Below, piece after piece: positions 11,941 through 24,333 of a stretch of 64,000 bases of DNA. Both the position numbers and the translations under genes were made by a program. How positions within the stretch are numbered: the first letter of the stretch is position 1; each line of letters starts with the position of its first letter. Origin of the DNA: Sipunculus nudus. Its lineage: Eukaryota > Annelida > Sipuncula > Golfingiida > Sipunculidae. Below the pieces are notes generated by a model. It saw nothing but the letters and a program-made list of their open reading frames with translations. It made no database searches and was not told the DNA's origin. The stretch spans positions 44,170,659 through 44,234,658 of the forward strand of contig CM049313.1 in assembly GCA_026874595.1 (NCBI GenBank), given 5' to 3'.

Positions 11941-13849
11941 TAAATGGATAAATGCCACGTTTGCTTATTCAAACCCAGTTATTGATAAATTGTTAAAAAG
12001 AAAACAAAATTATTAAATTACTAGTCAGTGATTTATTAAATTAAAATCTCCAAACAATATAACTGGTAAAGGTTTGTCAAATATTATCTTCTGCTTCCTA
12101 CACCATAATTCTAAACATGGCCAGAGATCTGCCATTCTTTCACAGTCATAAAAAAATGTATTAAAGTCTCCGGTACTTTATCGAAAAATTTACGTTGATC
12201 AGAATCTTTATTTTTCCATTTATGTAACCATTAATTATTGACAAGACAATTGTTCAGGAATTTATACTGAAATACCCGTGATCTGACATCAATGCAAATT
12301 TTGAGAGGAAGCGAATATATTTTTATAAAACTAATGTCACAATCTCGACAATGTTTATACACTTTTGGAAGATATATGGCCCTTGTTCTAACAACATGTT
12401 TTAAGAATATAATATATTATCATATTAGAGAGCTCTTTTAATTGTAAAATTTGTCGATGTAAATGTTGAAGTCTAAAAGATTTCATGAGTCAACCTGCCT
12501 ACATACCCTTTCGTTCCTCATTACTGATACCAGAGCATACCACCTAAAAAAAATCTGTCGCCGGTATACCTCTATTTGTCCAATATTTGAAAGGTACAAT
12601 AGAATGATTTAGAAACAACTTTGATTCGGTGATAATCCCTGCACCTATAAAACTTTCCCAATAGACAGTTTCTGAAGATAATGTTAACATTTTATTATTC
12701 TATATTATCTGTTGTCTTATTTCGTATTTCAAAATACTCAGTGCGTAAGATTACATAGCTTCTCAGTATTATTTTTATTAAATCTGGGCATTTTTAGTTT
12801 ATTTTATTTGGATCCATATTGGTATTCACTAAAATGTCTTTATTTGAACATACTGTTTCCATATGCTAATGAAAAAGTGCTTTCCAGATTTGATTTTTTA
12901 TGGATCTTTTGATCCATGAGATTCTTGAAGTTAATATAACTGATTCAATATTCTCTTTACATCCTGCGTTAATCTTTATCTTTTAATTCTTTCTTTCCCT
13001 CCACTCCAAGTGAATAAAAATATTACCTTATTAAGTTTTTTTTTTTACAAAAGTCCGATGGAGCTGCCTCAATTTATGTAAAATATTGGAACTTAGAGAT
13101 AATAAAACTTTTAACAATCTGAATTTTTCCTTTCAAAGTCAAATTTCTTCCTTTCCAAGTATTAAGGGAATTTTCTGCCTCTTTTAATTTTGAGTAACAG
13201 TTCATCTGAAGCCTTTTCATCAAATGAGATATAAATTCTTAAAAACTTAACAGGGTTATTAGGCCACATAATTCACAGGGATTTTCTTTTGTTTTCTCTG
13301 TTACTCCCTACCCACATCCCTTCACACTTATCTTTATTCATTCTTAACCCTCTGTATGTTCCTGAATTCACATCTTGAGTTTTCCCCAACTGTTTCTTCT
13401 GTGTAATTTAGACGTTTTATATTTTCTTTACCTACTTTAATTCCGTATATCTTTTTATTAAGACTAATTTGTTTCAGCAGTCATCAGCAGCATATATAAA
13501 CAAGGGACCTGTGGGTCACGGCGCTCAGCTGACTTTTATTATGAGAATTTTTTAATAAAAACCTTACATTTAGAAATGCGGCAACAGTAAGCCTCCCATG
13601 ATCACATATTTGTATTGGTATCTGAAATAAGTGACTGTTATATGCATGTAAATTATAAAAAAAAGGAAGAAAGTGGAGATGAGTTATACAAAGTAGAATA
13701 ATGCACATTGAATCATTGAATTTATTTACTGAAATAAGAGGGCATTAAAAAATAATCAAAATTTTCAATGTTTCAATTTTTTTTCAGTTTGATATTCATT
13801 TGTCATTCCAAACTGAAACTATCATTTGAAATCAGATATGTGGACTGAT

Positions 13850-14420
13850 TGCCTCTGTGACCTTTACCTTTGCCGTCGTGACCCTAAAATAATTTCCTTC
13901 CGCTATTTGCAGGTGAGTAACATATGAAAGATGGAAGGTTTGGGATGAAAAGTTTGGCTTAAAATGTATCCACAATCTATTTAAAGAATTTTATATTGTG
14001 ACCTAGACCTTTGACCACATGACCCCATAATGAAAATGGTTTCTTACTTTAGTGATGTGCCATATATAATTCAAACTTGATACCAATATTTCAGTCCAAC
14101 CTGGAGTAATCATCTGTAAACAAAAATGTGGACAGATGACCCCTGTGCTCTTGACCTTTGACCTCATGACCAAAAAATCAATCAGGTTGATCCTTTTTTT
14201 TTTGCAGGTCATATATATTTGCTAGATGAAAGGTTTGGAATGAGAAGTTTGGCTTAAAATGCATGCACAATCTTTCTAAATATGTGGGTCCTGTGACCTT
14301 GACCCTGGACCTCATGATCCAAAAATCAACGGAGGTCTTGCTTTAGAGGTGGGTCATATATTATTCAAGTTTGAAACTGAAATGTCAAACCAAACTGGAG
14401 TTATCATCATGAAACAAATT
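13850..14420. repeat. Core tandem repeats of copy A, about 150 bp
   Basis: GACCTTTGAC with CATGACC (13860, 14004, 14150, 14300) alternates with a GGTTTGGGATGAAAAGTTTG block (13936, 14230). The period is near 145 bp. The same core occurs inverted in copy B. Confidence 0.7.
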
Positions 14421-14929
14421 TGACGGACATACAGAAAAAAACGAACAGATGGACAGACGGATGGATTTACAAGTTGATTACTATTTATAAGCCATCCACT
14501 TATCCAAGCGGGGCCCTAATAACACACAAGGTTTAAGGAAACTAGATGAAACCAAAGTTTTTAAAATCTGAAAGTATCAATATAATTTAGAAGTCTCCAA
14601 ATAAAGAAAAAAAAATCATTAAAAAGATTAAAACAAGGCCTACAGGCCTAATGCGAACCTGTGCAAAGTTTGGGAGTATGAACGGAGGATTATTTTTAAA
14701 ATTTAATATTGATCCTCTTATGTCCTGCATATCTACCTCAGTATGATGATTTCAGCAAAATGGACGTTTCGGACCTGCAAGTTTCGGACTAGGACATTTT
14801 AAAACTAGAATACAGGTTAGCGACAAGCGCGACTACATGTGTCCGCCGAAATCAGAGTGGGACGGGTGAAGTGAGGCATGGATTGAGTGGCAAGGGGAAA
14901 TAGAGTGAGGTGTGTTGCATATTAGCATA

Positions 14930-15445
14930 GGAGTCTGCAGCCGAAATGTGTATGTAGGTTGCGCCACCTACCACAAATCCAGAAAGCTGTCCAGGATGTA
15001 TAAACCTGCAAAATTTTAGGCAGATATGTCATAAACTGCCGAGATATGAGTGATTTTATCCCACGGCAGACAAACAGACGGACGCTGTGAAAAAATTGGT
15101 GCAGGTGGCGCCACCAGAGCTTGGGTGTCTGCAGCGTAAACGTGAATGAAGGTGGCGCCATCTGTCATAAAATCAAGAAAGCTGTCTAGGATGTATAAAC
15201 CTGAAAAATTTCAGGTGGATATATCAAACCATTGCCGAGATAAGAGTGATTTTATCCCAAGGCAGATGAACAGATGGATGCTGTGCAAAAATGGAGGTCG
15301 CGCCACTATTTTTAGTGTATGTTATTAAGCCATTCAAGGCCTACATTTTTAGCCTGACCGGTCAAACGGTTCCCGAGATATGTGGGTTTATGTGTGGAAA
15401 CAGACGCACAAATGGATGCTGGGCAGAGAGGAAAGTACAGAGGTC
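14930..15445. repeat. Tandem 195-bp units with GGTGGCGCCACC palindromes
   Basis: Units start at GTCTGCAGC (14931 and 15126). Each holds AGAAAGCTGTC, GGATGTATAAACCTG, GATTTTATCCCA and GACGCTGTG or GATGCTGTG. A third, diverged unit ends near 15440. Confidence 0.8.
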
Positions 15446-15839
15446 AACCAAAAAGGAGGGCGCAGCAGTTCACGTGTGACCCGAACATAATTCCGAATTA
15501 AAAAAAAATTCTGCCCAGTGGTTACGGAGGAGTTCTCCGGAAACCTAAGAGGCGGCGGCGGAGGCGACCGACTGAAAACATAGTATCCGCAAAAATCTGT
15601 TTTACCGGATTCAACGAGGATTTATCAGTCAGGATATTTCGGATATGTTCTTTTTACCAGGGAGGATTATTGGAACAGATGAACGGACAATTTTGCAGCA
15701 TGGTATCGGAGTAGAACATTTTTAATGTTTTTTAGCTTCTTACCTATAAAATCTAAGAAAAAGTAGTTAGCCTAGAAATAAGCAATATGCGATAGAATTT
15801 TTTAGATGACAAATTTTTTGCAAAAAAAAATTGGTGATG

Positions 15840-16855
15840 CTCGCTATTGCCCTTTTTGAGATAGCTATGACGCACGACGGACGACGGAAGACGGACGACG
15901 CCACACCATTGCATAAGCTCAAATGCAAACCAAGTTTTTTCAAACAGTTGAAAGATATAGTTCCAATAATTCTAATCTGGGCATTCTGCGTCTAGACGAT
16001 GTGTCTGGACGTCTAGGCACATTGTCTAGACACCAGACAGAGCCAGGTCAGTTGCCATGGTGATGTCTGGAACCCACCTGGTTGTACTGAGTGACCTCTT
16101 GACTTGCCTGCTGAAACTGGGCATGTTGTCAAATCTGTTTTCAAACACAGAAAGCCTTTTTTAATTGGCTACACTGCTTTTTTGAAGCTGCATTTACCCA
16201 ATATATTCTTATAAAACTGGCAAAACCCTAACATAGAATAATTCTTGTAAAGTTTAAACCAATCAGCTTAACAGTTTCTTAAAAAAAACAGTGTATAAGC
16301 TAGAGGAGTCTAAACTTACATTTTTGCTTGTAAAAAACATATCAATGTAAGTGGCGCCACCAACACCTCAATTTCAGATATGACTCATGTGACAAACATT
16401 GGCATAAATTTGGTGATGAAAGCTCCAGCTGTTTCTGAGATTTTAAGTTTAGCATGCTTTTTTGCACAGATGACTAAGTTCAACTTCCTGTAACTCGGTT
16501 AAAAATCATTGAACTGAAACCATTAGAACAAGCTGGAGAGAGATTGTTCCAAGGAACTTTTCTATGAAATATTGGACAATTTGGCTGGACAGTTTCAGAG
16601 AAAAAGATTTTTAAAGGTTTATAAGCTTTTTCTCTATAAAATCTAAATTAATGCAGATACCCAATAATTAGCTCCAGGGCACCACGTTTCACATGTGAAT
16701 AATTCTTACATGTAATTTGGAGCTGCTAGCTCCGACGGTTTCTGTCCTACAGCCATGGACGGCGGAAAGCCAGCCCTGGACGGTGGACGGCGGACGGCTG
16801 ACGGCGGACGGACGACGCTGCGCCATCGCATAAGCTCACAGGTTTGCTAAAAATT
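15840..16855. repeat. Two CGGACGAC-rich repeat termini
   Basis: GACGGACGACG tracts at 15868-15902 and 16755-16820 are each followed by CGCCACACCATTGCATAAGC or CTGCGCCATCGCATAAGC. They look like the same terminus of a dispersed repeat occurring twice about 0.9 kb apart. The intervening DNA has no coding signal. Confidence 0.55.
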
Positions 16856-17413
16856 ACAGGTAGCGTCACAAGTCTTCAGGAACTGAAGTAAACCAGTCAT
16901 AATCAATAAGCACACCAGGTTTTGGGACACTAAATGAAACTACAGTCAAAAACTGACATAATTGCTGTCATTTAACTGTCTCAAAAACAGAAAAAAATGT
17001 AAAATTTAGAAAATAAATGCAAGTGGAGCCTCCAGTTTTCGAAAACTGACAAACTTTGTCATGGTCAATTTTCAAGGCAAGAATCAGGGCAATCCATGTA
17101 TTAATTATTAAGATTCTTGAGGTTTTGTATCACACTTTAAATTATTCTAAGGGGTAAATAGAAGCCCCATAGCTCGGAGGATATAGGTCACAGTGACAGA
17201 ATCTTGCTTTGAAAAACTGACCTTGGAACCTTGTGTGTTATTAGGGCCCCGCTTGAATAAGTGGATGCCCTATATAGTAACCACCTTGTCCATCCATCCG
17301 TCTGTCAGGTTTCTAAGGAGATTTTTTATTAATATCCCTGGATATTGAGTTTCAGGTTTCCAGGCCCAACGGTGTCAAAACGTGCCAGTCTAACAGACAG
17401 ACAGACGACGGAC

Positions 17414-17857
17414 GACGGACGCTGACCGATCATTATATAGCTTAATTGACGGACGCTGACCGATCATTATAATAGCTTAGTTGACGGACGCTGACCGATC
17501 ATTATATAGCTTAGTTGACGGACGCTGACCGATAATTATATAGTTTAGTTGACGGACGCTGACCGATCATTATATAGCTTAGTTGACGGACGCTGACCTA
17601 TCATTATAATAGCTTAGTTGACGGACGCTGACCGATCATCATATAGTTTAGTTGACGAACGCTGACCGATCATTATATAGCTTAGTTGACGGACGCTGAC
17701 CGATCATTATATAGCTTAGTTGACGGACGCTGACCGATCATTATACAGCTTAGCTGACGGAAGCTGACCGATCATTATATAGCTTAGTTGACGGACGCTG
17801 ACCGATCATTATATAGCTTAGCTGACGGAAGCTGACCGATCATTTTATAGCTTAGTT
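17414..17857. repeat. 34-bp minisatellite, 13 copies
   Basis: The unit is GACGGACGCTGACCGATC followed by ATTATATAGCTTAGTT. Thirteen units run head to tail. Most differ by 0-2 bases, and two carry an extra A (ATTATAATAG). The array sits just inside the terminus of repeat-element copy A, and its unit resembles the element's own terminal sequence. Confidence 0.95.
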
Positions 17858-18619
17858 GACTTATACAGTCAGCTGAGCTAATAAATATGGTGAGAGTGGA
17901 TCTCCCTGGTGCACTCATCTTAGTTCTTTGAAATAACATGAAGTATTACCATTGTTTATTGTGCAACTTTAAATATTTTCATATAAGATTTTTACCAATT
18001 TAATAAAGGAAGAAGGAAAATTAAATTATTAAGGACAGAAAACATTAATGAATCTAATGAATCAAAAGCTTTTTCAAAACCATTGTCTATTAGTATACCA
18101 GGAACTTTTGGTTTTGTTTGGTAGGCCTATATGTTAATATATCTAATAAAGTTCTAATGTTTTTCCTACATATCTTCCCTGGATGTAACCAGTCTGGTTT
18201 CCTATTATAATATTTGGCATAATTTTCTTCAATCTAAGTGAGAGGGTTTTTGTTAATATTTTATAATCGTCATAAAGCTAAGGAATTGCAATGGTCTACT
18301 TTTTAATATAGTGTTCTGCATGTCTTTCTTTTAATCAATTAAAGTCATAAAAACCTGTTTTTTGTGAACTAGTTATAATTCGCCTTCTATAAAGGACTTG
18401 TTGAATGAGGCTTCCATTAATGAACCCGAAGTGTGACCATTTTATATTATGATATTTTATGACCATATATATATATATATATAATTCAGCAGTTATTCCA
18501 TCATCGCCTGGCCTTGTATTCATAGCAAGGGTTTTAAAGGTGTTATAACATTCATCTACATTAATTGTTTTATCAAGTCATTCTAGTTCTTGCTGGGATG
18601 TTGTATTCAATTCAATCTC

Positions 18620-18623
<4 letters not shown>

Positions 18624-18681
<58 letters not shown>

Positions 18682-18690
18682 TTGTGTGTT
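18624..18690. repeat. (TA)n(TG)n microsatellite
   Basis: A TA tract runs directly into a TG tract. It lies inside the dead LINE, next to a 234-bp duplication. Confidence 0.9.
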
Positions 18691-19110
18691 ATATATGTTT
18701 TCAACATGTTATCTTGGAATATGAACTGTATAAACTTTTATAGTGTTCCTTTTGCATGTTTAATACTTAAACACCTTTTAGCATTTATGACCATTAATTT
18801 CCTCGTTGACTGAAGTTTCCGATGCATTTCTGTGTATTATTATATTTTTCTAAATTAAAAAAAAAAACATTTCAAGCTCTTTTTCTTTTTTTCTTTTATA
18901 TATATATATATATGTGTGTGTGTTATATATGTTTTCAACATGTTATCTTGGAATATGAACTGTATAAACTTTTATAGTGTTCCTTTTGCATGTTTAATAC
19001 TTAAACACCTTTTAGCATTTATGACCATTAATTTCCTCGTTGACTGAAGTTTCCGATGCATTTCTGTGTATTATTATATTTTTCTAAATTAAAAAAAAAA
19101 ATTTAAAGCT
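18691..19110. repeat. 234-bp tandem duplication inside the LINE
   Basis: The segment starting ATATATGTTTTCAACATG at 18691 recurs at 18925. I read about 170 bp as identical, ending at an A-run. Both copies are preceded by TA/TG microsatellite, which suggests duplication through the microsatellite. Confidence 0.85.
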
Positions 19111-20199
19111 CTTTTTTCCTTTTTAAACCACCGTATTTTTGAGCGCAAAATACATCTCTGAGTTTTTGAATTGTCAATTTCTTCCAACTGTAATTTAACT
19201 TGATCTATTTCTTGGTCAACCTCTTCTCTTTTATCAGCATCTGAATTATATAATTTCTCATATAATTCTTTCAGTTTTCAGTGCAAGTATATACCTTTTA
19301 GTTTTCTATCCCTTGCTCATTTTTACTATAAGATATGGAATACTGCCTTATTTTATGCTTCATCAATTTCCGTCTTATTCTTTCATCTGACAATTCTTTA
19401 ACTTCTTTATCCCATTCAGTTTTGGACCTTAGTAAACCTGCAACATTGTCTGCTTCATCTAATCACTCTGAGTTAAGTTTCCAATTACCTTTGCCTTTAG
19501 GTCCTGAAACTGTTCTATATCTTAAATAATTGCACAATGGTAAGATTTATATATGGAAGAACACTTATATTCTTTACATTGCCTTGTATTGTATTAGGAA
19601 CCCACCAATAGTCCAACCTGCTACAAATCTGGCCATTATTCAATCTCCAAGTATAACATTTCTTTCTTGGGTGTTTATTATATATAAATAACCAGATAAA
19701 GATAATCTACAGTTTTAATAAGAACTTCTAACACTTGTTTTCGAATTGCACTCACTCTTCCCTTTTTTATCTTAATTTGCATCTAAAATTATGTTAAGAT
19801 CTCCTCCTAACAAAATTTCTTCACTGTGTCTGTAATATTTTTAACCAGATCAAATAGTCTTTCATAAAGAATCTGTTTGGAGCATTCATATTTATTAATT
19901 TATATTCAACTTGTTTTATGTTAACTTTTAATATTAATATTCTACCATCTACTGATGTATGGAGTACTTCTATATCTTCTGTTTCTAAATTTCTTTTGAG
20001 AAATATTACACATCCTTTACTGGATGAATTCCCATATCTAAAATATGCTTCGCCATTACTGTTTGTTTCGTGCTATGCATTTCTTGTAAAAAAATGTACA
20101 TCAGAGTTATTGACGTTTGTCCATCTAAATACTGATCTTTTCTGTTGGTTACCAAGTCCCCTAACATTTAAGCTAATTAATTTAAAGTCATACATGTAG

Positions 20200-22726
20200 C
20201 AAACTTACCCATATAGAGGAAAGTTTCTAAATGAGAGACTGGGGGCTGGGTACAGTTTGTTCTATACATGCATTGGTTCAGACACGGCCCCGCTCAGGGT
20301 TCTGATATATACATGTGTTTGATATGTAAACGAGCATCATAAATCAGTCTAGAGCCAACCGCAGACAGGTGGAGGAACATATGTAAAAAAAAGGTGAGCT
20401 AACGAAATCAAGACGTTTGCCCTATTTCAGTGAATTACGTCGTATATTTGAACATGTCACGTTTATACTCAGGGCTGTGACCTCTCAGCTGTGAGATGAA
20501 ATCGTGGAGCAATCCGGTAATGATTCCAGCACGTAGCCTGCTGGGTGTACGTGTATGTTACACGTTTTACTGGATGATCCTTAACGCGGAAACAATAGAC
20601 GGTCTGTTGAAAAATAAGAGTTGTCTCCCGACTCCCGGCTTGCAACCATGTGCACTTGTTCCCCATGGCAACAACTTAATGCGTTTTTACGACGCGGCTT
20701 GATTGAAATATGACATCGTGTCAAACCGCTAATCTGCAATGATTAAATCCTGGTTATACGAGTATTGGGCGGGTTTTAACAGCTATTTTATTAACTTGTC
20801 GACCTTGGTTTCCACTCTGGCTCAACGCTGGTTCCCTGCCCTCTTTCTCCGAATGAAGGTGCATATTTTAGAAAGGGACGCTTTCTAAGAATCTATTAAA
20901 ATTTAGTGTGGATCCGATCCGCTATATGATCCGGATTCAGGAGCGTCATAAAGAAATATTCACAAATGTAAAGTCACTTATACACAAATGAACCCAGGAA
21001 CATGAGTCGAATAAGTCAATGCAAACACGGGATTTGGAGCATCCAACCATAGGGACCCCCTACATGGCGGAGGTTTGCATTCCTTAGAAAGCAGATTTCT
21101 ATTTTTATAATTTTTAATGATCAAGGTTATCTGTCAGTGCCAAATTTATATACTTATTGTCTCATTATCGGGGTGGTGAGGGTGGTGGGGATGCGGGTGG
21201 TGGGTGGTGGGGGGGGGGACGGTGTCCTGCTGAAACTATTTTATTAGTAACGATAACAAACAGGGGTATACCTGGGTCATAAAAACTCAGGTGCACAGTG
21301 AAAGGAACTGAGAACACACTCAGCATTGATTTCAAAATCAATGCTTAATTCTTAGAAACATTAAAAAATGCTGCTCAGCCAATTTTCAAGTCACATCGCA
21401 TTTGGACAACCATACTTGTGTGACCTTGCGTTGAGAGCACTATTCATTTTTTTGTGATCTGGCCAATGCTTACAACATGACATGGTGGCTTGCCCTAACA
21501 TTGAGCAGACACAGATGAGAGCGAGGCATCGTTTCCCTTGGTCAAATCATTTAAAATATTGACGTCCCAATTAAGGTCTCTTGTAGCCAAAGTCCTCCTA
21601 GTTGTTTCATCTAGCACTGCTGTCTGTCCTATTTTCTGTCTGCATGTATATTTTGTCTCTTGTAATCTTCTTCTTTGTAAAATATACCTCTAAAAGTACA
21701 GGATAGATTTCACAGAACTTTTGTTCACAGGTGCTGTTAGAGGAGCCTAGGTATAGATAATGATGTTTATACATTTAGCATGATGATATGGACATAACAT
21801 TTTCATATAATCTTTTTTCTAAGCAAGCTTTTGACATATGCATGCGTGTCTTTTTAGAGGGCAATACATGACTGTCGGGCCTTTATGTATATGGGGGGGG
21901 GGGGGAGGGGGGGGGGGAGGGGATCAATTTATTTAACTTGGACGTGAATTGGGTAACAACCTAAATTGCAAATGCATTGGCGGGGGCATGTGCGCTCTTC
22001 AAGTGCTCTCAAGCTGCGAAATATTTTGCTGGTAGAAAGAACAAGTGCCAAGTGTACCTTGGGAGCAGCTTCCTGGCGTTTAGTAGACAATATATGTATC
22101 ACCTCGATGACCACTTAAATTATAAAACACGGGCTGATTGTATTTATTTTGTATATAAGGAACAAGACCAAGCTATATTTATAAAATGCCTCTTTGAAGC
22201 AATTTTCTCATAATTGGTGCTCTGACAACAATAAAATGTATATTATCTAGATTTAAGAGCCACTACAATTGTAAATACATAGCTTTATCCCACGTACATC
22301 AGTTAAAAGTGCTATAGTTAAAAAAAGTCTACCATGCATTAAACAATGCAAAAGTACTTGACATGATTAATCACGCGTCATCATATATTCATTGTATATC
22401 AGATATATTTAAAAAAGGTCCGGTCTGGGTACTTAAGTGCTATTTAGACACAGGTAAAATGTCTATATACTTTATATTAAAAGTCACATGAGTTATAACC
22501 AGTCTGATTGCATACGAATCTTAGGGAAAACATATTTCTCTATAGAATACACATACACAGATTCAAACTTGATGTGTTTTAAATAACAGTTATATAAATG
22601 GAGCAGCGTTTTAAGTGTTTCAACGGGAATTATGCGGTTATCACAGCTGGCAAAGGGACACGATGTATCTCCCTTACAGATCAGATATATTTGAAGTGAG
22701 ATTTGTATAATTAACATATATAAAGA
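20200..22726. other. Intergenic, no supported gene
   Basis: Contains a GC-richer patch (20460-20700) open on both strands but of unknown family. G-rich tracts lie at 21172-21220 and 21892-21920. The rest is AT-rich and unremarkable. Confidence 0.45.
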
Positions 22727-23125
22727 TACCGGCTTCTGTGGCTTAGGGGTAGAGCGCAGGACTCAAAGCCGGGAGATCGTGAGTTCGTATCTCAGCCGAG
22801 GCGGTGAGGTTTTTAATCACGGTCGGCCCCCACCCAGGGTGAGCGCTCTGCAGGCTTAATGGGAATGTCGTGCCCAACGGCCGTGTTTCACTCACAAACG
22901 AGTGCGCCTTTCGGGGGTCCTTGGTGGTATGATTACCAACCCGGGGCCCGCAGGTGCAGTAGTCACCGGGCCTGGTTAACGCCAGGATATAAAAAAAAAT
23001 GAGAGGAAGCGTGTGATACTGCCCTGTCACGTAGTCCGAAACCGGAATGAAAATCTGCAGATGTACATATACTTAGTTAAGCTAGCATTAAAAATGGAGG
23101 CGGTTACCTCTAACAAAAAAAATAT
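22727..23125 (+). mobile_element. tRNA-derived SINE, near full length
   Basis: Pol III box A (TGGCTTAGGGGTAGAGCGC, 22739) and box B (GAGTTCGTATCTC, 22781) are in the right order and spacing. A conserved body follows (GTGAGCGCTCTGCAGGCTTAA, written here as GTGAGCGCTCTGCAG then GCTTAA; TAGTCCGAAACCGG; ACTTAGTTAAGC). The tail is GGAGGCGGTTACCTC then an A-rich end. A second copy lies at 42062-42405. Confidence 0.85.
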
Positions 23126-23247
23126 TAATAAAAAAAAAACATATATAAAGATTACAGTTAATGACCGTGTCTTGTAAACGCATATTTGGAATGCCATCTT
23201 CCAAAGCGTATGATGTAGTTGGCTCAATTATAGTCCAAAATGTACAA

Positions 23248-23294
<47 letters not shown>

Positions 23295-23687
23295 CAGCTA
23301 ACATCCCGCTTAGCAATTAACCTTGAATGAAAGATGAGAGGGAGGGTACCAAAATTCCATGTTTAGGCAGATCGAAACAAAAGCTATTCACATAACTCAA
23401 ATAAAATAAACTTCTCCCTTCCCACTAACGACACCTGTCGGTGACTCTTGGTATTGAGTGTTCGGGGAGTGACGGGGAGGTTCCGTCTGAAGCCTGTATC
23501 ATGTAACTGATTTCTGTCTCGAAAAAAAATGCTGAACTATTTGACCCGACCACAGCAGACGACCATTACGCGCAGTGTGCATGCTCTTGAAAAAAGTCTA
23601 TTTTGAAGCAACAATGGTAAAGCATGCACGTGTATTTTCCAGTAATTCATATTTTCATTATTTCTCTGATTAAATATGTATGAAGTG

Positions 23688-23746
<59 letters not shown>

Positions 23747-24281
23747 GCATTATTATTTATCAGAAAGTTAAGATTTATTTGTAAATATGCTAGTCAATAA
23801 AATGCACTATTTATGAGCGGTACTTCCAAGATTTTAACAAACAAAGCCCAGACAGGCAGCATGTGGGAGTCATATTACATACACAGCGATGCCTGAAAGA
23901 TTTGAAACAGCTGTCTAAAATTTTGATATCGTTAACTGCTTTCCCGAGGAAAAGTAACCGTTTGACTACATGTAAATAAATGATAAATCATGAAGTGTTG
24001 AAGGTTATTTCTCTTTAATTATATAGTGTACCATGCAGGCCTTACTGCAGCCCATCATGACTCCTTAGCTGCAACATATAACAATCGGAATAAACGATGT
24101 TCATGCAGCAGCCGGAAAATCCACCGGACATATACTGGACATACACTGGACATATACTGGACATATACTGGAAAAGTAATTAACAGTCGATGCATCGGGT
24201 TCACGATGCAAGAGTGGCCTAAATAAATATATCTGTCAACCTGTGGGGGTTGCAAGTTTCCCCTGTATATATACAAATCTG

Positions 24282-24333
<52 letters not shown>

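Larger units (their letters stand above)
14474..17285. repeat. Segment bounded by two inverted, outward-facing copies of a repeat terminus
   Basis: 14474-14533 and 17227-17285 are inverted near-copies containing CAAGCGGGGCCCTAATAACA / TTATTAGGGCCCCGCTTG and a flanking GTCTGTC/GACAGAC tract. Similarity extends outward, not inward, so they look like two elements placed head to head. Confidence 0.6.
13501..17880 (-). mobile_element. Helentron-like repeat element, copy A (4.4 kb, composite), inserted in the LINE
   Basis: In minus orientation it starts TAGCTCAGCTGACTG and ends in the hairpin region (GACCCACAGGTCC) and CTTG. It therefore shares both ends with copies at 37587-39944 and 60178-63719. 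Near its start lies the 34-bp minisatellite, then GACTGGCACGTTTTGACACC, which matches copy C (GACTGGCACGTTTCGACAC). Its far part (13850-14420) has repeats of the GTGACCTTTGACCTCATGACC type with the block TTTGGGATGAAAAGTTTGGC, shared in reverse with copy B. The middle (14475-17285) is a mosaic of other repeats. No coding sequence. Confidence 0.6.
11945..20195 (-). pseudogene. Degenerate L1/Tx1-like LINE ORF2, split by a 4.4-kb insertion
   Basis: Reading leftward from 20195: an endonuclease start (KLISLNVRGLGNQQKRS), NINAPN (about 19890), an RT entry motif (NTRPGDDGITAELY, about 18490), DYKILTKTLSLRLKKI and NQTGYIQGRYVGKTL (about 18160-18270), QGDPLSPY (about 17905-17885). Then comes the insertion 13501-17880, then GIKVGKENIKRLNYTEETV (13390-13450, where TEE stands in the place of the catalytic ADD), KASDELLLKIKRGRKF (about 13200) and a C-terminal block KVPETLIHFFYDCERMADLW (about 12130-12190). 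Both LINE halves together are about 3.9 kb. Many stops and frameshifts make it dead. Lineage naming is from memory of these motifs. Confidence 0.8.

Noticed and set aside
17414-17857. CRISPR-like array (34-bp repeats)
   Set aside because: Units are directly adjacent with no spacers, and the setting is a eukaryotic transposon.
22739-22810. Functional tRNA gene
   Set aside because: Box A and box B are present, but the cloverleaf is not complete and the sequence continues into a SINE body.
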